NCBI GenBank assembly: GCA_017853455.1
Contig: JAFMJM010000011.1
Span: forward strand, 1 to 21,757
From: Acidimicrobiia bacterium
Lineage (GTDB): Bacteria; Actinomycetota; Acidimicrobiia; IMCC26256; PALSA-555
Direction: 5' to 3'
DNA length: 21,757 nucleotides
Numbering within the stretch: position 1 is the stretch's first letter; every line of letters begins with the position of its first letter. A program made the translations under genes and the position numbers. Below are positions 6,114 through 13,345 of this stretch, piece after piece. The notes beneath the pieces were generated by a model, which saw nothing but the letters and a program-made list of their open reading frames with translations, was not told where the DNA came from and searched no databases.

Positions 6114-6620
6114 ATGGACATCGAGGTCCTGGTCGAGATCACCAAGGGCTCGCGCAACAAGTACGAGGCCGACCACGACACCGGGGAGATCTGGCTCGAC
6201 CGCCACCTCTTCACCGCCACCTCGTACCCGACCGACTACGGGTTCGTGCCGCTCACCCTCGCCGAGGACGGCGACCCGCTCGACGCCCTGGTGCTCCTCG
6301 ACGAGCCGACCTTCCCCGGCTGCCACGTGCGCGCCCGGGTCGTGGGCGTGTTCTGGATGTCCGACGAGAAGGGCCCCGACGCCAAGCTGCTGTGCGTCCC
6401 GGCCGGCGACCCGCGCTGGGCCGAGATCGGCGACCTCGACGACCTGCGCCACTGGCGGCCGATGCTCCTCGAGGAGATCGGGCACTTCTTCAACGTCTAC
6501 AAGATGCTCGAGCCCGGCAAGAGCACCGAGGTGCGCGAGTGGGAGGGCGCGGCGGCCGCCGAGCGGGAGGTCGAGGAGGCCCGTCAGCGCTACACCGACG
6601 CCCACCTCGCCGAGCACTGA
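6114..6620 (+). CDS. ppa: Soluble inorganic pyrophosphatase, family I
   Basis: 168 residues, the usual length for actinobacterial family I enzymes. It hydrolyses pyrophosphate to two phosphates in the cytoplasm and so pulls forward nucleic-acid, protein and activated-sugar synthesis. The family signature DGDPLDALVLLD (residues 52-63) carries the metal-binding aspartates Asp52, Asp54 and Asp57. Other active-site pieces are NKYE (15-18), Arg30, YPTDYGF (38-44), DEKGPDAK (84-91) and the late VYK motif. GAGGAGG (6103-6109) supports the ATG at 6114. It lies 49 nt downstream of the patatin gene and 108 nt before the ATP-grasp operon. This is a housekeeping gene; no defects seen. Confidence 0.96.
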   Translation: MDIEVLVEITKGSRNKYEADHDTGEIWLDRHLFTATSYPTDYGFVPLTLAEDGDPLDALVLLDEPTFPGCHVRARVVGVFWMSDEKGPDAKLLCVPAGDPRWAEIGDLDDLRHWRPMLLEEIGHFFNVYKMLEPGKSTEVREWEGAAAAEREVEEARQRYTDAHLAEH

Positions 6621-6700
6621 CCCACCGGCGGGCCGACCCCGGTCGCCGACCGGCCCGGCCAGGAGCCCGAAACACGGCGGTCACACCCCCGTCAGACTCC

Positions 6701-6721
6701 CGGAACGATTCCGTGCAAGAT
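6701..6721 (+). promoter_or_regulatory. Candidate operator and -10 box of the ATP-grasp operon
   Basis: CGGAA-CGA-TTCCG (6701-6713) is a perfect 5-3-5 inverted repeat, immediately followed by CAAGAT (6716-6721), a -10-like hexamer 7 nt before the GTG start at 6729. The dyad would lie in the -35/-10 spacer, where a repressor could block polymerase. The remaining gap, 6621-6700, shows only short GC-rich dyads. Confidence 0.3.
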
Positions 6722-6728
6722 TGACGTC

Positions 6729-8189
6729 GTGGACCGCGCCGTCTTCGCCGACTACGAGCCCGAGGGGTACTTCGACGAGGTGTTCGAGGCCCCCGGCGCG
6801 CCCCGGCCCCACTACAAGCGCCTGATCCGCAACCTCGAGGCCTTGGGCGACGACGAGCTCACCCGCCGGGCCCGCCTGCGCGACGCGTCGTTCCGCACCA
6901 AGGGAATCACCTTCACCCTCGCCGACGACGAGGACGGCCTCGAGCGCACCTTCCCGATGGACCTCGTCCCGCGGATCATCCCGGCCGACGAGTGGTCGAC
7001 CATCGAGGCCGGTCTCGCCCAGCGGGTCCGCACCCTCAACAAGTTCCTCGACGACGTCTACGCCGGCGAGCAGGCCGCCATCCGCGACGGCATCGTGCCA
7101 CGCCACGTGGTGACGTCGTCCGACGGGTTCACCCGCGAGGCCATGGGCATCCACGTCCCCCACGGTGCCCGGTGCCTCATCGCCGGGATCGATCTCGTGC
7201 GCGACGCCGACGGCACCTACCGGGTGCTCGAGGACAACCTCCGCAACCCGAGTGGCGTCTCGTACGTGCTCGAGAACCGCGAGGCGACCGCCCGCGTGCT
7301 CCCCCGGGTGCTCGGGGCCCACGCCGTGCGCCGGGTCGACGGCTACGGCCAGACGCTGCTCGCCGCACTGCGGGCCATCTCCCCCAGCGCCGGGTCGCAC
7401 CCGCGCATCGTCGTGCTCACCCCCGGACCGTTCAACTCGGCCTACTTCGAGCACGTGTTCGCGGCCCGCCAGATCGGCGCAGAGCTGGTCGAGGGCCGCG
7501 ACCTCGTCGTCGACGACCACGTCGTCTACATGCGCACGACCAACGGCCTCGAGCGCGTCGACGTCATCTACCGGCGGGTCGACGACCGCTACCTCGACCC
7601 GGTCGGATTCCACAGCACCTCGATGATCGGGGTGTCGGGGCTGCTCGCGGCGGTGCGGGCCGGCAACGTGGCCCTCGCCAACGCGATCGGCAACGGCGCC
7701 GCCGACGACAAGCTCGTCTACGCGTTCGTGCCCGACCTGATCCGCTACTACCTCGGCGAGGAGCCGATCCTCCCGAACGTCACCACCTACCTGCTCTGGA
7801 ACCCCGACCACCGCGCCGAGGCGCTCGCCCGTCTCGACCAGCTGGTCGTCAAGCCGGTCAGTGGCGCCGGGGGGTACGGCGTGGTGATCGGGCCGCGCGC
7901 CACCGACGCCGAGCTGGCCGAGGTCCGCCGGCAGATCGAGGACGACCCGCGCGGCTGGATCGCCCAGGAGGTGGTCTCGCTGTCGCGTCACCCGACGCTG
8001 ATCGACGGGTCGCCCCGGCCGCGCCACGTCGACCTGCGTCCGTTCGTCGTGACCCGCGGCGACGAGATCGACGTCATCCCGGGCGGCCTGACCCGGGTGG
8101 CGCTCACCGAGGGGTCGCTCATCGTCAACTCGTCGCAGGGCGGCGGGTCGAAGGACACCTGGGTCCTGCTGGGCGAGGGGGACCGCTGA
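6729..8189 (+). CDS. Circularly permuted ATP-grasp protein (CP_ATPgrasp family)
   Basis: 486 residues, full length for the family. ATP-grasp enzymes activate a carboxylate as acyl-phosphate and join it to an amine. In this family the order of parts is permuted: the metal-binding VLEDNLRNPSG (167-177; Glu168, Asp169, Asn170) comes before the glycine-rich nucleotide loop LVVKPVSGAGGYG (372-384). HVDLRPFVV (433-441) and a conserved end (GGLTRVAL, NSSQGGGSKDTWVL) complete it. GTG at 6729 lacks a Shine-Dalgarno sequence and may be leaderless. Its stop overlaps the start of the alpha-E gene, and a transglutaminase gene follows. This trio is widely conserved in bacteria and has been predicted from comparative genomics to make or modify peptides by amide ligation; the product is not known. 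No proteasome-like peptidase gene is found in this window. Confidence 0.9.
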   Translation: MDRAVFADYEPEGYFDEVFEAPGAPRPHYKRLIRNLEALGDDELTRRARLRDASFRTKGITFTLADDEDGLERTFPMDLVPRIIPADEWSTIEAGLAQRVRTLNKFLDDVYAGEQAAIRDGIVPRHVVTSSDGFTREAMGIHVPHGARCLIAGIDLVRDADGTYRVLEDNLRNPSGVSYVLENREATARVLPRVLGAHAVRRVDGYGQTLLAALRAISPSAGSHPRIVVLTPGPFNSAYFEHVFAARQIGAELVEGRDLVVDDHVVYMRTTNGLERVDVIYRRVDDRYLDPVGFHSTSMIGVSGLLAAVRAGNVALANAIGNGAADDKLVYAFVPDLIRYYLGEEPILPNVTTYLLWNPDHRAEALARLDQLVVKPVSGAGGYGVVIGPRATDAELAEVRRQIEDDPRGWIAQEVVSLSRHPTLIDGSPRPRHVDLRPFVVTRGDEIDVIPGGLTRVALTEGSLIVNSSQGGGSKDTWVLLGEGDR

Positions 8190-9199
8190 TGCTGGCCCGC
8201 CTCGCCGAGGACCTCTACTGGGCCGGCCGCTACCTCGAGCGGCTCCAGCACACCGCCCGCGTGCTCGACGTCACGACCGAGGTGGTCCTCACCAGCCCGC
8301 GCGTCGACCAGGACGAGGTCTGGGACCGCGCCCTCGCGACCCTCGTGCTCGCCCACACCTTCCGTGAGCACCACGACGTCGTCGACGGCACCACCGTGCC
8401 GCAGTTCTGCGTGTCGGACGTCGACAACCCGGGGTCGGTGGCGTCGCTGGTGCGAGCGCTGCGCGAGAACGTGCGCCGGGTGCGCGAGCTGGTGTCGTCG
8501 GAGCTGTGGGAGGTCGTCAACGACCTGTACCTGCGGTTCACCGCCACCGACGTCGCCCGCGACCTCGAGGAGCAGCCCGCCGCCCTCTACGGGTTCGTCA
8601 AGAGCGCCGCCCACGCCGTGATCGGAGTGGCGGTCGAGACGATGAGCCGCGACGAGGCGGCCCAGTTCTTCGAGCTCGGCATCCACATGGAGCGGGCCGG
8701 GACCACCACCCGGGTGCTCGGCACCCAGGTCGCCACCCTCGGCGCCGAGGGCCGCACCGGACTCGAGGCGTGGGCACCGGTGCTGCGCACGTGCGCCGCC
8801 CGTGAGACGTTCGTCCGGATCGGCCAGCCGGCCGACGCCGGCTCCGTCACCGCCCTGCTGCTGCTGTCGCCATTGTTCCCGCGCAGCGTGCGGTACTCGG
8901 TGGTGGTCGTCGACGAGCACGTCCGGACGCTCCTCGACGGGCCCGTCGTCAACGACCGGGCCCTGCGCAGCCACCAGCAGGTCGTCGACCGCCTGGCCGG
9001 CCGTCTGCGGGGCCGGCTCGACTACGCCGACCTCGACGAGGTGATCGCCACCGGCATCACCGCCACCGCCGTGTCGATCGAGCACGATCTGCGGGGCGTG
9101 CACCGGGCCGTCGCCGAGCGCTTCTTCCACCACGCTCCCGGCGGAGACCTCCAGATCCAGGAGCTGCGCAGCATGGAGCCGGAGGTGCGCGGTCCGTGA
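8189..9199 (+). CDS. Alpha-E domain protein, partner of ATP-grasp
   Basis: 336 residues, one alpha-E domain throughout: an all-helical domain of unknown biochemistry found almost only next to CP_ATPgrasp proteins or fused to them. Diagnostic segments are the opening LAEDLYWAGRYLERLQHTAR and FFELGIHMERAGTTTRVL near residue 170. The ATG overlaps the ATP-grasp stop (TGATG), and its own stop overlaps the next GTG (GTGA), so all three genes are translationally coupled and their products probably form one complex or pathway. No transmembrane segment or signal peptide; cytoplasmic. Earlier in-frame starts exist within the ATP-grasp gene but would produce an unrelated extension. Confidence 0.9.
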   Translation: MLARLAEDLYWAGRYLERLQHTARVLDVTTEVVLTSPRVDQDEVWDRALATLVLAHTFREHHDVVDGTTVPQFCVSDVDNPGSVASLVRALRENVRRVRELVSSELWEVVNDLYLRFTATDVARDLEEQPAALYGFVKSAAHAVIGVAVETMSRDEAAQFFELGIHMERAGTTTRVLGTQVATLGAEGRTGLEAWAPVLRTCAARETFVRIGQPADAGSVTALLLLSPLFPRSVRYSVVVVDEHVRTLLDGPVVNDRALRSHQQVVDRLAGRLRGRLDYADLDEVIATGITATAVSIEHDLRGVHRAVAERFFHHAPGGDLQIQELRSMEPEVRGP

Positions 9200-10200
9200 G
9201 GTTCGACATCCGCTACCACACCCGCTTCACCTACGAGCCCGGGGTCTCGGAGTCGCACAACGAGCTCCGGGCCTGCCCGATCACCGACGAGCACCAGCGC
9301 CTCGTCACCTACCGGGTGGGTGTGAGTCCGGCGGCGCGCCCGCTGTCGTTCACCGACTACTGGGGGACCCGGGTCGACGCGTTCGGGGTGCGCGGCAGCC
9401 ACGACGCGCTCGAGGTGGTGGCCGAGGCGACGGTCGAGACCGAGCCCCGCGACGACCGACCGTCGGGGAGCACCCACGCCGACCTCGACGTCCCCGACTT
9501 CGTCGCCCGCCACCACGAGTTCCTGCAGCCCACGCGCCACACCGAGTGGGACGACCACCTGCGCGCCCTCGCCACCGAGCGCGCCCACGCCGCCGGCCCG
9601 ACCGTGGTCGACGCCGTCGCGGGCATCCACGACCTGGTGCGCGAGTCGTTGCGCTACGTGACGGGGTCGACCGACATCGGGATCCCCGTGACCGAGGTGC
9701 TGCGCGGTGGGGTCGGCGTGTGTCAGGACTACGCGCACCTGATGGTCGCCCTGTGCCGCTCGGTCGGCATCCCCGCGCGTTACGTGTCGGGCTACCTGTT
9801 CACCGCCGACGACTCGACCGGCGCCGAGGCCGACCGACCGGTGGTGCGGGTGCAGACCCACGCCTGGGTCGAGACCGCGATCCCGCACTCGGGCTGGCGA
9901 GCCCTCGACCCGACCAACGGCCGCTCGGTCGGCGAGCTGCACGTGAAGGTCGGGCACGGGCGCGACTACGACGACGTGTCGCCGTTCCGGGGCGTCTACC
10001 AGGGCGTCTCGGCCGTCACCCTCGACGCGTCGGTCGAGATCCGCCGCGGCGAGTCGATGCTCGGTGGACCCGGGTTCGCCACCAGCGCCGCGTGGGCCGA
10101 CGGCGCCGGATCGCCGCTGCGGGTGACGCTCGGCGCCCGGGCCCCGATCGCGATGCCCGCCCTCGACCAGGAACAGCAGCAGCAACAGCAGCAGCAGTGA
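9196..10200 (+). CDS. Transglutaminase-like cysteine protease with polyglutamine tail
   Basis: 334 residues. Residues 1-80 match the N-terminal beta domain typical of bacterial transglutaminase-like proteins (FDIRYHTRFTYEPGVSESHNE). Residues 135-245 are the transglutaminase/papain-like core with its triad: Cys176 in GGVGVCQDYAH, His222 in THAWVE and Asp238 in LDPTNG. In this context the enzyme is usually thought to cut or transfer peptide amides. The GTG start overlaps the alpha-E stop by four bases. The protein ends in an odd tail: QE followed by eight glutamines coded by CAG/CAA triplets. The tail lies beyond the conserved domain and would be exposed; it may vary in length between strains. 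No signal peptide, so the trio acts in the cytoplasm. Confidence 0.9.
   Translation: MRFDIRYHTRFTYEPGVSESHNELRACPITDEHQRLVTYRVGVSPAARPLSFTDYWGTRVDAFGVRGSHDALEVVAEATVETEPRDDRPSGSTHADLDVPDFVARHHEFLQPTRHTEWDDHLRALATERAHAAGPTVVDAVAGIHDLVRESLRYVTGSTDIGIPVTEVLRGGVGVCQDYAHLMVALCRSVGIPARYVSGYLFTADDSTGAEADRPVVRVQTHAWVETAIPHSGWRALDPTNGRSVGELHVKVGHGRDYDDVSPFRGVYQGVSAVTLDASVEIRRGESMLGGPGFATSAAWADGAGSPLRVTLGARAPIAMPALDQEQQQQQQQQ
10174..10197 (+). repeat. CAG/CAA trinucleotide repeat (eight glutamine codons)
   Basis: Eight consecutive glutamine codons, seven CAG and one CAA, directly before the stop codon of the transglutaminase-like gene. Expansion or contraction by whole triplets would change only tail length and keep the frame. 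Confidence 0.95.
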
Positions 10201-10207
10201 TCCGCGG

Positions 10208-10228
10208 CTGGCCCGGTCGCCGGCCCAG
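10208..10228. terminator. Weak candidate terminator between converging genes
   Basis: CTGG-C-CCGG, loop TCG, then CCGG-C-CCAG: two 4-bp stems with a C-C mismatch between them. It fills part of the 49-nt gap between the transglutaminase gene and the converging glycosyltransferase gene. No T-tract. Confidence 0.3.
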
Positions 10229-10249
10229 TCGGCGGTGGGGCCCGTGGGA

Positions 10250-11239
10250 TCAGCGATGGGGCAGCAACCGGGCCCGCCACCGCCCCAGAGCCTTGCGGAC
10301 CCGGATCCGGACGGTGCGGCGACGGAACCGCCAGGCGCCCAGGAGCCCGGGTCGCATCCACGGGACCATCCGGTCGGCGGCCACCGCGCTCCCCCGCGCG
10401 GCCCGCCGTGCCTCGCGGGTCAACACGGCCCGGGCCGCGACCGCGTAGGCCGAGCCGTAGAGCTCGCGGCCGCCCTCCGGCAGGAACGGCTTCGCCCGGA
10501 TCAGGCACTGGATGACGAGCGGTGCCGGGCGACCGCGGACCGAGAAGGCGAGTCGCTCCGGGTCACGGAGGCGCAGGCCGGGCATGAAGAAGCTCGCGAC
10601 CATCTGGTCGTCGGTGAAGTGCTCGACCGTTCCGGCGGGCACCTCCGACATCAGCAGGGCGTTGAGGACGTCCTGGTCGTTGTGCATCAGGGGTTGTCCG
10701 AGGTCGGACTTCCACTCCTCGAACCGCTCGCTCGCGACTCCACAGAGGTCCCACCACCGCTGCAACAGCTCGCCGTGCCGATCGGCGTCGAGCAGGACGG
10801 TGCCCGCCCCGACGTAGGTCTGCTCGCGCATCGGCGCCCGAAGCCCGAACATCGTCGACCAGGCATCGACCCGTCGGTCCGCCTTCGGATCGACCGCCGC
10901 GACGATCTTCCTGGATCGGACCCGCTCGAGCAGGGGCGTGAGGTCACCCACCACGAGGCCGTCGGCATCGATGATCAGGATCGGACCGCGAGGTGCGAGG
11001 GTGGCCGCGAACGGCTTGTGCAGCGTGGGGGTGCTGCGCCGGTCGGCCCGGCCGTCGACCACCCGGGCGCGGTCGGCCAGCCAGGTCCGCTGGGCGTCGT
11101 CGAGACCGACGTCGAAGACCGTGAGCGTCGCGCCGGGCGCGTGGTGCCGGATCGACGTGCCCAGCATCACCAGCGCCGGGAAGTACCGCGCGTCGCAGAC
11201 GGTGTAGAGCCCGAGTTCCTGCACCACCGATCCGGCCAC
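10250..11239 (-). CDS. GT-A fold glycosyltransferase, GT8-like (second of a tandem pair)
   Basis: 329 residues. GT8-like enzymes transfer a sugar from a nucleotide-sugar donor. The metal/nucleotide DxD motif is Asp91-Ala-Asp93 in ILIIDADGLVVGDL; NDQDVLNALLMSEV (residues 187-200) is a second conserved acidic motif; LYTVCDARYF opens the fold. It is clearly paralogous to the upstream gene: the same start motif, DxD context, DQDxLNALLM and a closing VPWxRPG segment. GTG at 11239 is chosen because it follows the upstream stop by 2 nt and has GGAGGA about 10 nt upstream; longer in-frame starts run into the upstream gene. Where the paralog has an NSG motif this protein has VGAG (143-146). The C-terminal 50 residues are arginine-rich, possibly a peripheral membrane contact. 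Acceptor unknown. Confidence 0.72.
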   Translation of the reverse strand: MAGSVVQELGLYTVCDARYFPALVMLGTSIRHHAPGATLTVFDVGLDDAQRTWLADRARVVDGRADRRSTPTLHKPFAATLAPRGPILIIDADGLVVGDLTPLLERVRSRKIVAAVDPKADRRVDAWSTMFGLRAPMREQTYVGAGTVLLDADRHGELLQRWWDLCGVASERFEEWKSDLGQPLMHNDQDVLNALLMSEVPAGTVEHFTDDQMVASFFMPGLRLRDPERLAFSVRGRPAPLVIQCLIRAKPFLPEGGRELYGSAYAVAARAVLTREARRAARGSAVAADRMVPWMRPGLLGAWRFRRRTVRIRVRKALGRWRARLLPHR

Positions 11240-11241
11240 CG

Positions 11242-12219
11242 TCAGACGCTCCTCCGCGTGCGCAGCGCCCGACGCAGCGCCCCCCAGGCGTGGCGGGTGC
11301 GCGCGTGGGCGAGCACCACGGCGAGGCGCAGGCCGGCGACCGGGCCGGGGCGCAACCACGGCACCACCTCCGTCGCGGCCAGCGGCCCGACGGGTGGCGA
11401 CGACGCAACCGCGGGGCCGATCGCGGCGCGCAGGATCCGGGCGAACGCCGCACCCTCCACCCGCCAGGCCGTCCCGGGCTCCCTGGGCTTCGGTCGCACG
11501 ACCGAGTGCAGCGCCCGAAGCGGACCGTCCGGTCCGGTGCAGGTGAACGACGCGAGGTCGCGAATCCGGATGCCGTGCATCGCCTTGCTGATCTCGACCT
11601 CCGACGCGGGCCGGACGTCGACCTCGGTGTCGACGAACTCCGTCATCAGGAGCGCGTTGAGCGCGTCCTGGTCGCCGAACACGCCGGGCACGCCGAACTT
11701 CTCCGCGCCGCCGGCATCACCCAGACGGGCGCAGACTTCCATCCACCGCTGCAACAACGCGCCGTGGTGACGGATCGACCAGAACACCAGGCCGGAGTTG
11801 ACGTACGGCCGGGGGTGCAGCGGCCCCGGGAGCTCGAGCAGCGTGCACCACTCGTCGAAGTGCCGATCGGCCATCGGGTCGATGGCGGCGACGAGCGCAC
11901 CGGCTCGGGCCGAGGCCACGTAGTCGTCCCACGGACCGGTGGCGACCAGGTCGGCGTCGACCACCACCGCCACCCCGTCGGGGTCGAGCCGGTCGAGGTG
12001 CAGTGCCACGAACGACTTGGCGGCGTAGGGGTGGCGCCGTGCGGGCGGGTCGACCACCCGGTACCGGTCGGCGAGCCAGGCCCGCTGGTCGGGCCGCAGC
12101 CTGAGGTCGAGGACGGTGATCCCCGCCGCGGGAAGGGACCGGCCGACGGTCACGGCCGAGGCCACGGCACCGACGAAGTACCGTGCGTCAGCCACCGTGA
12201 AGACCTCGACCCCCGCCAC
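11242..12219 (-). CDS. GT-A fold glycosyltransferase, GT8-like (first of a tandem pair)
   Basis: 325 residues. DxD is Asp88-Ala-Asp90 in VAVVVDADLVATG; the GT8-type NSG motif is at 141-143 (YVNSGLVFW); GDQDALNALLMTEF lies at 182-195. Both acidic motifs and NSG are present, so this copy looks catalytically complete. GTG at 12219 has no Shine-Dalgarno sequence but a TAGCGT box 6 nt upstream suggests a leaderless transcript that continues into the paralog, only 2 nt further on. The C-terminal 55 residues are basic and rich in Ala/Leu, perhaps membrane-associated. The pair diverges from the PDZ protein gene. A role in glycosylating an envelope polymer or protein is possible but not shown by the sequence. 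Confidence 0.75.
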   Translation of the reverse strand: MAGVEVFTVADARYFVGAVASAVTVGRSLPAAGITVLDLRLRPDQRAWLADRYRVVDPPARRHPYAAKSFVALHLDRLDPDGVAVVVDADLVATGPWDDYVASARAGALVAAIDPMADRHFDEWCTLLELPGPLHPRPYVNSGLVFWSIRHHGALLQRWMEVCARLGDAGGAEKFGVPGVFGDQDALNALLMTEFVDTEVDVRPASEVEISKAMHGIRIRDLASFTCTGPDGPLRALHSVVRPKPREPGTAWRVEGAAFARILRAAIGPAVASSPPVGPLAATEVVPWLRPGPVAGLRLAVVLAHARTRHAWGALRRALRTRRSV

Positions 12220-12225
12220 GGAGAC

Positions 12226-12231
12226 ACGCTA
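12226..12231 (-). promoter_or_regulatory. Candidate -10 box for the leaderless glycosyltransferase operon
   Basis: TAGCGT on the minus strand fits TAnnnT. Six bases separate it from the GTG at 12219, placing the transcription start on the start codon. This matches the spacing seen at four other genes here. Confidence 0.45.
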
Positions 12232-12255
12232 CCGGCGTGTGCACTGCGCTGGCCT

Positions 12256-12276
12256 CGTGCAAGAAACGTGCAAGAA
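12256..12276. promoter_or_regulatory. Two CGTGCAAGAA direct repeats, 11 bp apart
   Basis: CGTGCAAGAA occurs at 12256-12265 and again at 12267-12276, so the copies lie on the same face of the helix. They sit in the 166-nt divergent region between the glycosyltransferase operon and the PDZ gene, 25-30 bp upstream of the candidate -10 of the former. This is the usual look of a pair of regulator sites. The rest of 12220-12385 holds only the GAGGAG ribosome site of the PDZ gene. Confidence 0.4.
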
Positions 12277-12385
12277 CGCACGACCGTCTGAGCGGACCCT
12301 GAGAATCCGGGCCCGTCCTGCGTCGCACGGGAACCGCTCGTCGGGCACCATCGTTCCCATCACGACCGACGAGGAGTCGAGAACC

Positions 12386-13222
12386 ATGACCGACGAAACC
12401 CCCACCCCCGAATCCCCCACGCCCGAATCCCCCAGGCCCGACCCGGCGACGGCGCCGACCGAGCCGACCCCCGAGGCGTCGGCCCCCACGGCACCCCCGC
12501 CGCCGCAGCCGGCTCCCGCACCCGCTCCGGCACCCGCTCCGGCACCCGCTGCGGTTGCGGCCGGGTCCACCCGGCGCAAGCAGGTCGCCGTGCCCGTGTG
12601 GGCATTGACCCTGATCGCCGCCATCATCGGCGCAGCCGTGATGTTCGGTGTCGGGTTCGTCGTCGGCGACTCCGGCCACGACGGCGGGCGTGACGACGCC
12701 GCCGGCCAGGTCGAGGGCCGGGGTGGCTTCGGCGCCCCGGGCCAGCAGGGCCGCGGCGGATTCAGCGCCCCGGGCCAGCAGGGTCAGGGCGGCCTCGGTG
12801 GCCAGGGCCAGCAGGGCCGCGGCGGCTTCGGCGGTCAGGGCCAATTCCCCGGCGGTGCCGGTGGCGGCACGCAGCAGCTGCCGATCCCCGGTGGCGGCTC
12901 GGGCTCCGGCTCGGGTCAGGGCCAGGTCCCGTCGACCCCGTCGACGTCGGGAGCGTTCCTCGGCGTCGCCACCCAGCAGGGCACCGGTGGCGTGTCGATC
13001 ACCCAGGTGGCGGCGGGCAGCGCGGCCGAGAAGGCCGGTCTGCAGGTCGGTGACGTCATCACGGCGTTCAACGGCCGGCCGATCACCACCCCGACCGCCC
13101 TGGCGAGCGCGGTGGCCAACCTCCAGCCCGGCGACAAGGTGAGCATCGAGGTCGACCGCAACGGCACGACCGACACCATCAGCGTCACCCTCGGGTCGCG
13201 CAGCACCGCCAACAGCAACTGA
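12386..13222 (+). CDS. Membrane-anchored PDZ-domain protein lacking a protease domain
   Basis: 278 residues. Order: a proline-rich cytoplasmic segment (1-60; TPTPESP repeats, then alternating Ala-Pro), one transmembrane helix (about 68-93, VPVWALTLIAAIIGAAVMFG), a long flexible Gly/Gln-rich linker (about 105-185, repeats of the type GQQGRGGF), and a C-terminal PDZ domain (about 188-272). The PDZ shows the ligand loop GAFLGVA, the core AGSAAEKAGLQVGDVITAFNG and LQPGDKVSIEVDRNG. PDZ domains bind protein C-termini. The arrangement is that of a membrane HtrA protease (tail, helix, linker, PDZ) without the trypsin domain, so it may be a scaffold or decoy outside the membrane. ATG at 12386 has GAGGAG (12371-12376) upstream. 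It converges with the SDR gene. The linker repeats are prone to slippage. Confidence 0.8.
   Translation: MTDETPTPESPTPESPRPDPATAPTEPTPEASAPTAPPPPQPAPAPAPAPAPAPAAVAAGSTRRKQVAVPVWALTLIAAIIGAAVMFGVGFVVGDSGHDGGRDDAAGQVEGRGGFGAPGQQGRGGFSAPGQQGQGGLGGQGQQGRGGFGGQGQFPGGAGGGTQQLPIPGGGSGSGSGQGQVPSTPSTSGAFLGVATQQGTGGVSITQVAAGSAAEKAGLQVGDVITAFNGRPITTPTALASAVANLQPGDKVSIEVDRNGTTDTISVTLGSRSTANSN
12720..12848 (+). repeat. Imperfect coding repeats encoding GQQGRGGF-type units
   Basis: Several imperfect copies of a unit built on GGCCAGCAGGGCCGCGGCGG encode the Gly/Gln-rich linker of the PDZ protein. Sites of near identity, for example around 12740, 12770 and 12806, could promote length change by recombination or slippage. 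Confidence 0.75.
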
Positions 13223-13262
13223 GCCTGGCTCCGGTCCGCCCCCCGCTCGGGCCGGAACCACA

Positions 13263-13296
13263 ACGGCGGCCGTCCGGACATCCGGGCGGCCGCCGT
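13263..13296. terminator. Strong bidirectional terminator hairpin
   Basis: ACGGCGGCCGTCCGG (13263-13277) pairs with CCGGGCGGCCGCCGT (13282-13296) around an ACAT loop: 15 bp with one G-U pair. It stands in the 123-nt gap between the PDZ gene and the converging SDR gene, and is the strongest ordinary hairpin of the window outside the long palindromes. No T-tract. Confidence 0.65.
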
Positions 13297-13345
13297 CGCG
13301 TCCGGGATCGGCCCGCACGGGCCGTCCCGGGTCGGGATCGGTGGA

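Noticed and set aside
6620..6660. Terminator after the pyrophosphatase gene
   Set aside because: Only short, overlapping GC dyads (for example CCGGT-CGCCG-ACCGG) are present; in DNA this GC-rich they are not distinguishable from chance.
6681..8027. Long minus-strand frames antisense to the ATP-grasp and alpha-E genes
   Set aside because: The plus-strand proteins have full family motifs. The antisense products are His/Val/Gly/Asp-rich with no recognisable fold, as expected from third-position GC bias.
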